41,425 bases of DNA from Opitutia bacterium UBA7374 (GCA_002469895.1 DKOA01000010.1:20809-62233), one strand, 5' to 3'. Positions 1 through 8,869 are shown, numbered from the stretch's first letter. The notes: generated from the letters alone by a model not told the origin. Made by a program: numbers and translations.

Positions 1-1
1 G

Positions 2-247
2 AAACGTAAACAAATCAATTGCTGGATACCCGACGAGGTGTTCGAAAAAATCGAACTAAAGGCAGCACGCCTTGGGATGAAGCCCTCGACTTACGGGTCT
101 AAAATTCTCGATACGTGGGCAACCGACGATATCCCATTAACACCGATCGAAAGTGAGTTGGCCAAACTTCTGGAAAAAGAGAAGAAGAAACCTTCAACAG
201 CCAAACAGAAGTCTGCCGGAAAAGCAGTCAGCTCTGAACAGATCTGA
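2..247 (+). CDS. Small ribbon-helix-helix-like protein, 5' end outside the window
   Basis: The reading frame is open from base 2 and stops at 245-247, so the gene probably starts upstream of the window. A GTG at 38 is the only in-frame start candidate inside, but the residues before it (KRKQINCWIPDEVFEKI) look like real protein. This beginning, a short beta-strand-like stretch followed by two helices (DEVFEKIELKAARLGM, then PSTYGSKIL), resembles the ribbon-helix-helix fold of CopG/Arc-type DNA-binding proteins. The C-terminal 30 residues are lysine-rich, low complexity and probably disordered. RHH proteins usually act as dimeric repressors or plasmid/toxin antitoxins, but no partner is visible here. 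The assignment to the fold is inference from pattern only. Confidence 0.55.
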   Translation, partial: KRKQINCWIPDEVFEKIELKAARLGMKPSTYGSKILDTWATDDIPLTPIESELAKLLEKEKKKPSTAKQKSAGKAVSSEQI

Positions 248-258
248 TCAACGGTTTG

Positions 259-1701
259 TTAAACGGTTCCAATGATGGAGCCATTTTCAAGAACCGGTTT
301 CGGGCTTAGAGTCTGCCAGCGCTTGATAAAGTCAGCTTGATCCGCGGCAAAACGATGGCTGATTTCAAAAACAGCTTCCGGCAAATCGGTTTCATCTACA
401 GGCACATCGGCGCCAGCGGCCTGTAGCCATCGGCCGAACATCCTGCGCTGATCCTCTGCACAGGTTTTGGGTGAGTCGATCCCCTCAGCATTTTTCACAG
501 GGCTGAAATCGTCTCCACGGAAAGCCTCTATAATCACAGCGTTTTTGGCTAGGGGCAATGCATCGAAAACGAACATTTCAAACTTAACCCCATTAGGTTC
601 TTCCGGCTTGGTCATTTCTCCAGCGGCATTGACAAAGGGGATCTTTTTGTTCGCCCGATGAAACGGCAACTTCGCCCCGGCCACGTCTCCACCTAATTGA
701 GCGATAAAATCGCGATCGAATATGTGGATGGCGACACTACCTGCACGGTAGCGCAATTGACCATCGGGTTCTTTTTCCGCCTGCAAAGCCGCAGGCATAT
801 CACTGTATTCTATGACAAGATTACGCCCGCCCTGAGTACAGAAGTGACCGACCTTTTCCGAAGCATAAGCTTTCGACACCATCTTCGAGGATAAGTCCGA
901 ACCAGCCTGTACATGAAACCCGACAAAGGCAGGGTCGATACACTGTACCAGTGGATTATCCACCTGAAAATAACTCAAACAATCCACACCCAGAGACCGC
1001 ATTCGCTCGACTGCTCCGCCTCGCACCAATGCTCGCAGAGATCCTCCATGGCCGTCCGGAGTCATCGCTATTCTTCCCTTTTCAGATAAGAGTATTTTCC
1101 CCTCAAGGTCGACTGCCGGAACCAGCCCCTGCACAATAAAATGTACACTTTCCTCAGGTAAGCCAAAAAAGTCATTTTCACGAAAAGAGCGGATCGTCGC
1201 TTCATTATTGATCTCACTGGTCAAGATAAACCAATGAATCGTGGTCGAAAAACGCTCGCTACTACGCGCAATCTTCTCCGCAAATACCTGAAAGAGGCTC
1301 TTTCCCGAAACAGGCGTTACCGGGTAAGTCCCCTTGGGTCCATCATACCCCAGTCGAGTGCCTTGCCCACCTGCAACACAAAAGGCTGCTACACGGCCAG
1401 CCATAAGCGCTTCAGCGCCTAACTCCCGAGCCGATTCCCACAAGGCCGCATCTCCGCCATTTTCCGGTAAAGAAATATAGGGCGCGGGCTCCAAGCCATC
1501 CAGACGGAGAGATTCCCTGTTTTCTGTCAGCACATGCTCGGCCACCATTGCTTGCACTTCTTTCAGGTCAATTGTCTGCGCCTGTGCCAACAACTGCGCC
1601 TGTGCAGCTGCGTCCAATTCTTCCCAGTAACGAAAAACCTGGCCTTGCCCGGCCTCTTCAAATGCTACACGGACTTTATCAACGTCATCCCTATTAGTCA
1701 T
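259..1701 (-). CDS. UDP-N-acetylglucosamine pyrophosphorylase, eukaryotic UAP1/AGX type (UDPGP family)
   Basis: A 480-residue UDPGP-family nucleotidyltransferase. It should couple UTP with a sugar 1-phosphate, most likely GlcNAc-1-P, to give the UDP-sugar and PPi in the cytoplasm. The nucleotide-binding loop GGQGTRLG followed by GPKGTYPV lies at about residues 111-128. Later blocks resemble eukaryotic UAP1: QVDNPLV, HRANKKIPF, and PNGVKFEMFVFDALP followed by FSPVKNAEG. Bacteria normally use GlmU for this step, so this enzyme may be an extra activity or may use UDP-glucose or UDP-GalNAc; the sequence cannot settle the substrate. It lies 94 bp downstream of the FtsB-like gene on the same strand and is possibly co-transcribed with it. 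The ATG at 1701 fits the family N-terminus. Confidence 0.82.
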   Translation of the reverse strand: MTNRDDVDKVRVAFEEAGQGQVFRYWEELDAAAQAQLLAQAQTIDLKEVQAMVAEHVLTENRESLRLDGLEPAPYISLPENGGDAALWESARELGAEALMAGRVAAFCVAGGQGTRLGYDGPKGTYPVTPVSGKSLFQVFAEKIARSSERFSTTIHWFILTSEINNEATIRSFRENDFFGLPEESVHFIVQGLVPAVDLEGKILLSEKGRIAMTPDGHGGSLRALVRGGAVERMRSLGVDCLSYFQVDNPLVQCIDPAFVGFHVQAGSDLSSKMVSKAYASEKVGHFCTQGGRNLVIEYSDMPAALQAEKEPDGQLRYRAGSVAIHIFDRDFIAQLGGDVAGAKLPFHRANKKIPFVNAAGEMTKPEEPNGVKFEMFVFDALPLAKNAVIIEAFRGDDFSPVKNAEGIDSPKTCAEDQRRMFGRWLQAAGADVPVDETDLPEAVFEISHRFAADQADFIKRWQTLSPKPVLENGSIIGTV

Positions 1702-1795
1702 ACGGAAAAAGACAAGTCATGTGCGACCCCATTGCAATCACGTAAGCGCTCACAACGTTACAAATAGATTACATATCACTCCTCTGGAAACTATT

Positions 1796-2101
1796 TCAGG
1801 GCTCATCATCAAAACGAAACAAAACTTCATCTGGCCGAGAATAGCCCAAACGCTCACGAGCTACGCGCTCAAGAAACTCGGGGTCTTCCAGCAATCGTGC
1901 ATAGTAAGCTTCTTTTGTACGAAACTCATTATGAGCCTGTGCCAGACGATTTTCCAAACCGGCCCGGCGGTCGATAAAATGGCGATATTCACGACGCGTC
2001 TGCAACATCATGCTCCCGAGAAAAACTCCGAGAATCAATAAGGTCGCCAATGCCATCCATAAGATGACGCGCTCTTTACGATTCGGCTGATTTTCACGCA
2101 T
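1796..2101 (-). CDS. FtsB/DivIC-like septum formation initiator protein
   Basis: A 101-residue bitopic membrane protein with the FtsB/DivIC layout: a short basic cytoplasmic N-terminus (RKER), one membrane span at about residues 12-32 (WMALATLLILGVFLG), then a heptad-rich periplasmic coiled coil (RRAGLENRLAQAHNEF). It ends with the family-typical segment DPEFLERVARERLGY followed by a PDE(V)LFRF motif. FtsB/DivIC proteins bind FtsL and FtsQ/DivIB and help activate septal peptidoglycan synthesis at the divisome. The length matches the family. The ATG is at 2101, and the next gene downstream is the UDP-sugar pyrophosphorylase. Confidence 0.8.
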   Translation of the reverse strand: MRENQPNRKERVILWMALATLLILGVFLGSMMLQTRREYRHFIDRRAGLENRLAQAHNEFRTKEAYYARLLEDPEFLERVARERLGYSRPDEVLFRFDDEP

Positions 2102-2411
2102 TGAACTACCCTTTGACTAAACAGACACAGAACCAATCCACGCGATGTGCGGCAAGCCTATTGCAAGAAGTGTAGACAATAAATGCTCGGATAATCGAAA
2201 AAAATCCGCCTCGTTACAAAACGAGACGGATTGATTGCTAACCTAATCTACCCTAACTAACATAAATTGTCACTTAAGTGACGGTAACTGTAGTACCGAC
2301 CATACGAATATAGTTCCAAAATAAGGTATTTATTCCTAAAAAATAAGTTAATTGCCCTATTTATTCTCCGATTAGACTTTTGCATGGTTACTCGCGAGCA
2401 ATACTTGCGAC
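2102..2411. other. Intergenic stretch between nth and the FtsB-like gene
   Basis: About 310 bases without a convincing gene. It holds the intrinsic terminator at 2198-2232 for the upstream minus-strand operon. The part between 2110 and 2197 presumably carries the promoter of the FtsB-like gene, although no clear -35/-10 pair was picked out. The AT-rich block 2240-2400 is the 3' trailer of nth; nothing else is recognised in it. Confidence 0.5.
2198..2232 (-). terminator. Intrinsic terminator of the panC-nadB-nth operon
   Basis: Read on the minus strand, the arms 2232-2220 and 2215-2203 form a 13-bp stem with one G-U wobble around a 4-base loop. The stem is followed directly by a run of seven U (plus-strand A at 2198-2204). 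The wobble and the U tract both work only in the minus-strand transcript, which fixes the orientation. It lies about 180 bp past the nth stop codon and before the FtsB-like gene. Confidence 0.85.
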
Positions 2412-3065
2412 TCATGGCTTCTTCAACACAACTGCTCGCTTTCGACTCGGATATAGAGTGCGACACATTGGACAGACCGTGCCATCGCAGCGGCGGGCGG
2501 TGCAATACTCACGTCCATAGAAAATAATCTGCAAGTGTAGCTCGTTCCAACTAGACTCGGGAAATAGCCGTTTCAAATCCCGCTCTGTCTGAACCACATT
2601 TTTACCGGAGCTCAAACCCCAACGCTGTACCAAACGATGAATATGCGTGTCGACAGGAAACGTCGGACGACCAAAGGCCTGCGCAAGAACCACAGAAGCC
2701 GTCTTGTGCCCCACTCCCGGCATGGCTTCCAGTGCCTTCATGTCCGCCGGAACACCACCCTCATATTGATCAACCAGAATGCGGGAAAGTCCGGCAATTC
2801 CCTTCGCTTTCATCGGGGCCAATCCACAGGGACGAATAATCGACTGAATCTCCGCTACAGAAAGTCGGCACATGGCCTCCGGAGTATCCGCACTAGCAAA
2901 AAGCCCGGGCGTAATTCGGTTCACCCGCTCATCGGTACATTGGGCTGATAGGAGCACCGCCACCAACAAAGTAAAGGGATCCTTGTGATCAAGAGGTATC
3001 GGAGGATCTGGATACAATTCTGCCAAATGCTGGCGTATATACTGCACTCGTTCCGCTTTATTCAT
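2412..3065 (-). CDS. nth: Endonuclease III (DNA glycosylase/AP lyase)
   Basis: A 217-residue HhH-GPD base-excision glycosylase that removes oxidised pyrimidines and nicks the abasic site. The helix-hairpin-helix block is LEAMPGVGHKTA with catalytic Lys121, and catalytic Asp139 lies in FPVDTHIHRL. The N-terminal LLVAVLLSAQCTDERVN block is also typical. The C-terminal cysteines are C188, C193, C198 and C201, so the usual C-X6-C-X2-C-X5-C iron-sulfur spacing is not met. It is the last gene of a minus-strand operon: its start overlaps the nadB stop by 8 bp, suggesting translational coupling, and the operon terminator follows. Confidence 0.93.
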   Translation of the reverse strand: MNKAERVQYIRQHLAELYPDPPIPLDHKDPFTLLVAVLLSAQCTDERVNRITPGLFASADTPEAMCRLSVAEIQSIIRPCGLAPMKAKGIAGLSRILVDQYEGGVPADMKALEAMPGVGHKTASVVLAQAFGRPTFPVDTHIHRLVQRWGLSSGKNVVQTERDLKRLFPESSWNELHLQIIFYGREYCTARRCDGTVCPMCRTLYPSRKRAVVLKKP

Positions 3066-4695
3066 AGCTTAGGCTATCCGCTAAACAGGGATCCCCTAGC
3101 TGTACCGCGGTATCGGTCGGAGCCTCTTCCTTTTTCGGATAGTCTAGAGAATAGTGCAGGCCGCGGCTCTCCTCTCGCTGGAGAGCACATTCCACAACCA
3201 AGCCCGCAACCTCAATCAGATTACGAAGTTCCAGCAAACCGCTATCAACCTTGAAATTCCAATAATACTCATCGATCTCGCGCTGGAGATTCCGAATGCG
3301 AGTGCGGGCACGTTGCAGCCGTTTATTGGTTCGCACGATGCTGACATAGTCCCATAAGGTTTGACGTAATTCATCTCGGTTATGGGTCAGCACGACTCGC
3401 TCATCCGAGTCGCGCAGGTCTCCATCCACCCAGGGTGGCAAATCCTCTTCCCGGGTGCCTCGAGCAGCTAAAAAAGAAGCAACTGCGAGAGATGCACGCT
3501 TAGCGATAACAACCGCCTCAAGCAGCGAATTACTGGCCAGGCGATTAGCTCCATGCAAACCGGTGCAAGCGACTTCCCCGCAGGCATAAAGACCGGAAAG
3601 AGAAGTCGACCCGTCCAGCTCAGTTTTAACGCCGCCACAGAGATAATGGGCGGCCGGTACTACCGGTATCATCCCCGTATCCAAATCAATTTCCTGACTC
3701 GTACAGTACTGAGAAATTGTCGGGAATCTTTCCTGCATGAAGGCTGCGCTCAAGTGGCGCACATCGAGCCAAACATGTCGTGAACCCGAGCGCTTCATCT
3801 CACTATCGATCGCCCGGGCCACAATATCTCTCGGAGCCAAATCACCGCGCTCGTCATAGCCTGACATAAAGGCCTCGCCACGCAGATTCCTTAAAATAGC
3901 CCCTTCTCCACGCACCGCTTCACTGATTAAGAAACGATCTCCGCCGGGAGAATAAAACGCGGTGGGGTGAAACTGTATAAACTCCATATTGACCACTTCG
4001 ACGCCGGCGCGGTAAGCCATGGCAATGCCGTCGCCTGTGGCGATCGGAGGGTTCGTCGTATACTGATAGACCTGACCAATCCCACCGGTTGCCAGCAGCA
4101 CCACTCCGGTTGTATAGGTCTCCACTTCCTCACTGCGATTATTTAAGACATACAAACCGAGGACACAGTTCTTTTCCGCAGGGACATCAAGGCCCCGCTG
4201 GCGCAGCTTTTCCGCGGTAATCAACTCGATCGCAAAATGATGCTCCAACACAGTAATGCCCGGGTGCTCATTGACCGCTCCCAGTAGTGCTTCCTCGATC
4301 GCCTTTCCGGTAACATCCTGCACGTGCAATATGCGGCGTTTTGAGTGCCCGCCCTCCTTGCCAAGAGAAACCCTGCCATCCTCTAATTGACTAAAAGCAA
4401 CACCGCGCTGGACCAATTCTTCGATACATTCCGGTCCATCACGTAGAATCTCACGAACAGACGCTTCATGACAAAGGCCATCCCCCGCCTCCAATGTATC
4501 CGCCACATGCATCTCAACATCATCGGTCTTCGAAGTAACCGCGGCGATTCCCCCTTGCGCGTAATTGGTATTGGATTCAGCCGAATTTTTCTTGGTTATG
4601 ATCGCTACACGCTTACCCGCCTCAGCCATTTTTACGGCAAAGCTTAATCCAGCAATGCCGCTTCCCACAACGATGACATCGTACCGTGTATCCAT
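3058..4695 (-). CDS. nadB: L-aspartate oxidase
   Basis: A flavoprotein that oxidises L-aspartate to iminoaspartate, the first step of de novo NAD synthesis. The N-terminal FAD-binding motif YDVIVVGSGIAGLS is followed by NYAQGGIAAV. Further family blocks are IQFHPTAFY, a RDIVARAID segment, and the C-terminal GEVACTGLHGANRLASN. A helical domain of about 100 residues follows, as in succinate dehydrogenase relatives. The frame extends to a GTG at 4704, which overlaps the panC stop, but the ATG at 4695 (MDTRYDVIV) places the FAD motif at the usual distance and is preferred. Neither start has a clear Shine-Dalgarno sequence, so coupling to panC is likely. Confidence 0.93.
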   Translation of the reverse strand: MDTRYDVIVVGSGIAGLSFAVKMAEAGKRVAIITKKNSAESNTNYAQGGIAAVTSKTDDVEMHVADTLEAGDGLCHEASVREILRDGPECIEELVQRGVAFSQLEDGRVSLGKEGGHSKRRILHVQDVTGKAIEEALLGAVNEHPGITVLEHHFAIELITAEKLRQRGLDVPAEKNCVLGLYVLNNRSEEVETYTTGVVLLATGGIGQVYQYTTNPPIATGDGIAMAYRAGVEVVNMEFIQFHPTAFYSPGGDRFLISEAVRGEGAILRNLRGEAFMSGYDERGDLAPRDIVARAIDSEMKRSGSRHVWLDVRHLSAAFMQERFPTISQYCTSQEIDLDTGMIPVVPAAHYLCGGVKTELDGSTSLSGLYACGEVACTGLHGANRLASNSLLEAVVIAKRASLAVASFLAARGTREEDLPPWVDGDLRDSDERVVLTHNRDELRQTLWDYVSIVRTNKRLQRARTRIRNLQREIDEYYWNFKVDSGLLELRNLIEVAGLVVECALQREESRGLHYSLDYPKKEEAPTDTAVQLGDPCLADSLSYE

Positions 4696-4703
4696 AACGC
4701 GCA

Positions 4704-5546
4704 CTAAAGGGCTATATTATCAATCAGGCGGGTTTGGTCGACCCAGGCTGCGGTTACAATGATATGCTTGCCAGACTCAATCTCGCTCGCCGGCTCCATC
4801 GTCTCCCGGTCCACCACCCGCACATACAAGACACGGATCCGGCGGCATTGCGAAAGGTGATGCGTCACTTCGGCAACCACACGATCCACATTGCGGACGC
4901 CTTGCTCGACCAACTTTTTGCCCTCCTCCAGCGCGTTCGGAATCGTTAATGCATCCGAGCGTTGCAAGGACGTCAGGTAGCGGTTCCGCGAACTTGTGGC
5001 CAACCCGTCTGCATCCCGTAAAGTCGGCCCGACCAAGACTTCAATAGGTAGATTCAAATCAGCTGCCATTTTTTTCACCATCGAACATTGTTGCGCATCC
5101 TTCTGGCCGAAGACCGCATAATCCGGACGGGTAATGTTAAAAAGCTTCAGGCAAACCGTAGCAACTCCTCTAAAATGATTTGGACGCGAAACCCCGCATA
5201 AATCAGCGCTGACCTGCTCCTCATTAACATAGGTAGAATAGCCTTTCGGGTAGACATCTGCAATGTCCGGATTAAATACAATGTCCACACCACGATCTTC
5301 ACAAAGTGCTAAATCCTCCTTTAGAATACGTGGGTAGCGGTCAAAGTCCTCATTCAGCCCAAACTGGGTGGGGTTGACAAAAATAGAGACTATGACTTTG
5401 TCAGCTTTTTCCCGTGCTATATCAATTAGAGATAAATGTCCCTCATGCAGGCAACCCATGGTCGGCACCAGACCAATCAGACAGCCATTTGTGCGCAGGC
5501 TAATGGCGTGCGACTGCATTTCGTTGATCGATTGAATCGTCTGCAT
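4704..5546 (-). CDS. panC: Pantothenate synthetase
   Basis: Condenses pantoate with beta-alanine using ATP to form pantothenate, the coenzyme A precursor. The class I nucleotidyl-transferase motifs are visible: PTMGCLHEGHLSL near residue 30, SIFVNPTQF, FGQKDAQQ, and the KMSKS-like region ATSSRNRYL. The frame runs 18 codons further upstream to 5600, but the ATG at 5546 (MQTIQSINEM) gives 280 residues, the normal family length, and has a weak purine-rich AAGAAG upstream. It is the first gene of the panC-nadB-nth operon; its stop overlaps the possible GTG of nadB. It is divergent from dapL across about 75 bp that must hold both promoters. Confidence 0.93.
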   Translation of the reverse strand: MQTIQSINEMQSHAISLRTNGCLIGLVPTMGCLHEGHLSLIDIAREKADKVIVSIFVNPTQFGLNEDFDRYPRILKEDLALCEDRGVDIVFNPDIADVYPKGYSTYVNEEQVSADLCGVSRPNHFRGVATVCLKLFNITRPDYAVFGQKDAQQCSMVKKMAADLNLPIEVLVGPTLRDADGLATSSRNRYLTSLQRSDALTIPNALEEGKKLVEQGVRNVDRVVAEVTHHLSQCRRIRVLYVRVVDRETMEPASEIESGKHIIVTAAWVDQTRLIDNIAL

Positions 5547-5621
5547 AAGCTTCTTAAAAAACGCATACACTAAGTAAGAGATCCTTTTCCACAACCTCAA
5601 ATCAAACTATAAATCGCATCC

Positions 5622-6866
5622 ATGAGTGAACCCTATATTCAAGAACTCTTCGCTGAACGCATCGGCGGCAACCAGTACGGTAAGTCGACTGCCATTTATA
5701 AATTTGAGAAGATCAAACGTGCAAAAAAAGCCGCACAGGAAGCGCAGCCTGAGGTTGCCTTAATCGATATGGGTGTGGGCGAACCCGATGAAATGGCCTA
5801 TCCAGAGGTTATTCAGACGCTTCAGGAGGAGGCGGCCAAACCGGAAAACAGAGGCTACGCCGATAACGGTGGTGACGACTTCAAGGAAGCCGCCGCTCGC
5901 TATATGAAAGATGTTTTTGGAGTCGCTGATATCGACTGGCAGACCGAAGTGCTTCACTCGATCGGTTCAAAGACCGTCCTCACAATGCTTCCAGCCTGTT
6001 TCATAAATCCGGGAGACTATGTATTGATGACCGTCCCGGGTTATCCCGTCTTGGGCAGTCACGCCAAGTACTACGGCGGCCATGTTCATAATCTGCCACT
6101 TGAAGCAGCCAACGATTTTCTACCCGATCTCGAATCGATCCCCGCCGACATTCTGGCCAAAGCCAAAGTGCTCGTAATCAACTATCCGAATAACCCTACC
6201 GGCGCATCGGCCACTCTCGAATTCCTCGAAAAAGCAGTCGCCTTCGCCAAGGCCAACAACCTGATCATCATCCAGGATGCCGCCTACGCTTCACTCATCT
6301 TTGAGGGCCAGCCCACTTCCATCTTTCAAGTACCGGGCGCCAAGGATGTCGCGGTTGAGCTGCACTCACTCTCCAAAAGTTTCAACATGACGGGCTGGCG
6401 CATCGGCTTCGTCGTGGGCAACCCACTCATCGTCAAAGCCTATGGCGACATGAAAGACAACTCCGACTCGGGTCAGTTTCTTGCCATCCAAAAGGCCGGC
6501 GCCGCCGCCTTAGCCAAACCCGGCATCACCGAGGAAATCTCTGCCAAATACTCCCGGCGGATGGGCCTGCTGGTCCATGCACTCAACCGCAACGGCTTCT
6601 CAGCGAAAAAGCCGAAAGGCAGCTTCTTCCTCTATGTTGCCGCCCCCAAGTCAGCCACGATCGACGGCCGCACAACAGAATTTGACTCCGGCGAAGCCTT
6701 CAGCCAATGGCTCATTACCCATGAATTGATCAGTACTGTACCGTGGGATGACTGCGGTAACTTCGTGCGCTTCTCCGTCACCTTCGCCGCCCCGGGTGAA
6801 GAGGCAGAAAAGGTCATCGCCACAGAAATTGCCCGCCGACTCGGCAAATACCAGTTCAACTTCTAA
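5622..6866 (+). CDS. dapL: LL-diaminopimelate aminotransferase
   Basis: A PLP-dependent class I/II aminotransferase of 414 residues, the normal size for DapL. DapL converts tetrahydrodipicolinate directly to LL-diaminopimelate, bypassing the DapD/C/E steps, for lysine and peptidoglycan. The N-terminal GVGEPDEMAYP block is at about 51-61, and NYPNNPTGA at about 187-195. The PLP lysine is K252 in SLSKSFNMTGWRIGF. The DapL route is known in Verrucomicrobia, Chlamydiae and plants, which fits the lineage. The carbonic anhydrase gene begins at the base after its stop codon, so the two are surely co-transcribed. A related aminotransferase specificity cannot be excluded. Confidence 0.88.
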   Translation: MSEPYIQELFAERIGGNQYGKSTAIYKFEKIKRAKKAAQEAQPEVALIDMGVGEPDEMAYPEVIQTLQEEAAKPENRGYADNGGDDFKEAAARYMKDVFGVADIDWQTEVLHSIGSKTVLTMLPACFINPGDYVLMTVPGYPVLGSHAKYYGGHVHNLPLEAANDFLPDLESIPADILAKAKVLVINYPNNPTGASATLEFLEKAVAFAKANNLIIIQDAAYASLIFEGQPTSIFQVPGAKDVAVELHSLSKSFNMTGWRIGFVVGNPLIVKAYGDMKDNSDSGQFLAIQKAGAAALAKPGITEEISAKYSRRMGLLVHALNRNGFSAKKPKGSFFLYVAAPKSATIDGRTTEFDSGEAFSQWLITHELISTVPWDDCGNFVRFSVTFAAPGEEAEKVIATEIARRLGKYQFNF

Positions 6867-7469
6867 ATGATGAATCCAGCAATATTACTGGAAAATAATC
6901 TCGCTTGGGCAAACTCCCAAAAAAGCAACTTTCCGGACTTCTTTCCCAAAAGCGCAGAAGGGCAAAGTCCCGGCTTTCTTTGGATTGGCTGTTCCGATAG
7001 TCGTGTTCCCCCGAGCCGTATCACCGGCAGTGACCCCGGGCAGATTTTTGTCCATCGCAACATCGCCAATCTTGTCGTCGAGAACGATGCCAACCTGCAA
7101 GCCGTCCTACAGTATTCTGTCGAGGCATTGAAAGTACCCAATATCGTTCTCTGCGGGCACTACCGTTGCGGCGGCGTACAAGCCGCCCTCAATGGCTGCC
7201 CCTACGAAAGCGTCAACCAATGGGTGCGCCCGATTGTCGATCTGGCAAAGGTGCACTCTGAAGAACTCGAGCGTCTGGAAGAAACCGCTCGAATTAACCG
7301 CCTCTGCGAACTCAATGTACTCGCTCAGGCCGATCTTCTGGCCCAATCCAAGATCGTACGCACCGCTTGGGAAAACGGGCAACCACTGCAGATACACAGC
7401 TGGATCTACCAGATCGAAAGCGGCAAGCTCGAAGTCTTGCGCGAACCGTTCGTTAGCGCGTCTGCCTAG
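6867..7469 (+). CDS. can: Beta-class carbonic anhydrase
   Basis: Interconverts CO2 and bicarbonate in the cytoplasm. The zinc and catalytic residues fall at the same positions as in the E. coli enzyme: Cys42, Asp44 and Arg46 in GCSDSRVP, and His98 and Cys101 in LCGHYRCGGV. The 200-residue length is somewhat below the usual 210-220. Its start (ATGATG at 6867) immediately follows the dapL stop. The stop TAG at 7467-7469 sits in a CTAG that also supplies the stop of the convergent helicase gene. Bicarbonate supply to biosynthetic carboxylations is its likely role. Confidence 0.93.
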   Translation: MMNPAILLENNLAWANSQKSNFPDFFPKSAEGQSPGFLWIGCSDSRVPPSRITGSDPGQIFVHRNIANLVVENDANLQAVLQYSVEALKVPNIVLCGHYRCGGVQAALNGCPYESVNQWVRPIVDLAKVHSEELERLEETARINRLCELNVLAQADLLAQSKIVRTAWENGQPLQIHSWIYQIESGKLEVLREPFVSASA

Positions 7470-8680
7470 CGACGACGCCCAAAACGGCTAGTCGACGAAT
7501 TGCGGCGAGATCGTTTTGGCTTTGCTTCTGCCTCGCGAATACGTGGCTCATAGAGATAGTTGAAACCATCCAGACGCCGTTGTGGAATCTGCTGGTCGAT
7601 AAACTTCTCAATCGCTACCAGCTTGCTCTCTTCATCCGGTGCCAGAATTGTCGCCGCATCGCCCTCCCGCTGCGCGCGCCCCGTCCGTCCAATCCGGTGC
7701 ACATAATCTTCCGAATGCTCCGGCACATCGTAGTTGATGACGTGCGTAACATTGGCGATATCCAAACCACGCGAAGCGATATCAGTCGCCACAAGAATCT
7801 TAATTTTACCATCCTTGAAATCCTGCAAGGCCTGCGTCCGCATCTTCTGATTCAAATCCGCATGCATCGCCGCCACGCTGTACCCTTGCTGCTGTAACCA
7901 GCGCGTGATTCGGTCAGCGCCCACCTTCATCCGGCAGAAAATGATCATACTGTCCACCTCCATGCTATCGATTAAGGCCACCAGTAGATCAAACTTCTGC
8001 ATCGCGCCGACCGGGTAGACCTCATGCTTGACCGTCTCCGCAGGTGAAATCTTCACACTAATCGCCACCACTACAGGATTCTTCAGGCTGCGGGCAATCA
8101 ATCGCTTGATCTCTTCGGAAACTGTCGCCGAAAACAACAAAGTCTGCCGCTTCTTGTTCGCACACATGCGGATGATTCGCTTCACGTCATCAATGAAGCC
8201 CATGTCCAACATGCGATCCACCTCGTCAAGAATGAGTAACTCAATGGAACCAAGATCCATCGTCTTTTGCTGCACATGATCGAGCAGGCGTCCCGGCGTA
8301 GCAATCACCACATCGGCACCGTCTGCCAGTTCCTGCCGCTGACGTCCATAACCCACGCCTCCATGTACCAGCGTACATTTTAAAGGCGATGCCTTGCCGT
8401 ACTTCTCAAACTGTTCCTTTACCTGAGCCGCCAGTTCACGTGTCGGCCCCAGCACCAGGCAACGCGGAGCCGCTCCAGGCTGATGCGCCCCAAGCAACTG
8501 TAAGGAAGGTAAGGCAAAAGCAGCCGTCTTACCGGTGCCGGTCTGCGCCGAACCAATAACATCGTTACCGGCAAGAATCTGCGGAATCGCCTCTTGCTGA
8601 ATCGGAGTGGGCGTTTCATAGCCGGCATCGGCTATTGCCGAAAGAATTTTGGGCTCTAGCCCGAGTGTATTAAAGGTCAT
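7466..8680 (-). CDS. DEAD-box ATP-dependent RNA helicase, RhlE-like
   Basis: A 404-residue RNA helicase with every core motif in order: Q motif (TPTPIQQEA), Walker A AQTGTGKT at 45-52, PTRELA, GG, TPGR, DEVD at 152-155, SAT at 184-186, and in the second RecA domain FCRMK, ATDIASRGLDI and HRIGRTGRA. Motif II reads DEVD rather than DEAD; the two aspartates and the glutamate that bind Mg-ATP are kept. A short basic tail rich in Arg and Ser ends in FGRRR, as in RhlE proteins, and probably binds RNA non-specifically. Likely roles are ribosome assembly or mRNA turnover. It is convergent with can, overlapping by 4 bases. Confidence 0.92.
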   Translation of the reverse strand: MTFNTLGLEPKILSAIADAGYETPTPIQQEAIPQILAGNDVIGSAQTGTGKTAAFALPSLQLLGAHQPGAAPRCLVLGPTRELAAQVKEQFEKYGKASPLKCTLVHGGVGYGRQRQELADGADVVIATPGRLLDHVQQKTMDLGSIELLILDEVDRMLDMGFIDDVKRIIRMCANKKRQTLLFSATVSEEIKRLIARSLKNPVVVAISVKISPAETVKHEVYPVGAMQKFDLLVALIDSMEVDSMIIFCRMKVGADRITRWLQQQGYSVAAMHADLNQKMRTQALQDFKDGKIKILVATDIASRGLDIANVTHVINYDVPEHSEDYVHRIGRTGRAQREGDAATILAPDEESKLVAIEKFIDQQIPQRRLDGFNYLYEPRIREAEAKPKRSRRNSSTSRFGRRR

Positions 8681-8869
8681 ATCCGGATTGTTAATTGCCC
8701 GGCCAAATCATCACCCGGGTCCATGAATAAATACGAAATGCCACACCCTGAGCGCAATTGGCTGAGAATCAAGGACAAACAACGGCGAAGCATTATTGAC
8801 AGTGCTCTGCTACTGACGAATCCTACAGAGACTACAAGCTCGTCCATTAACTCACAACCCGACACAATC

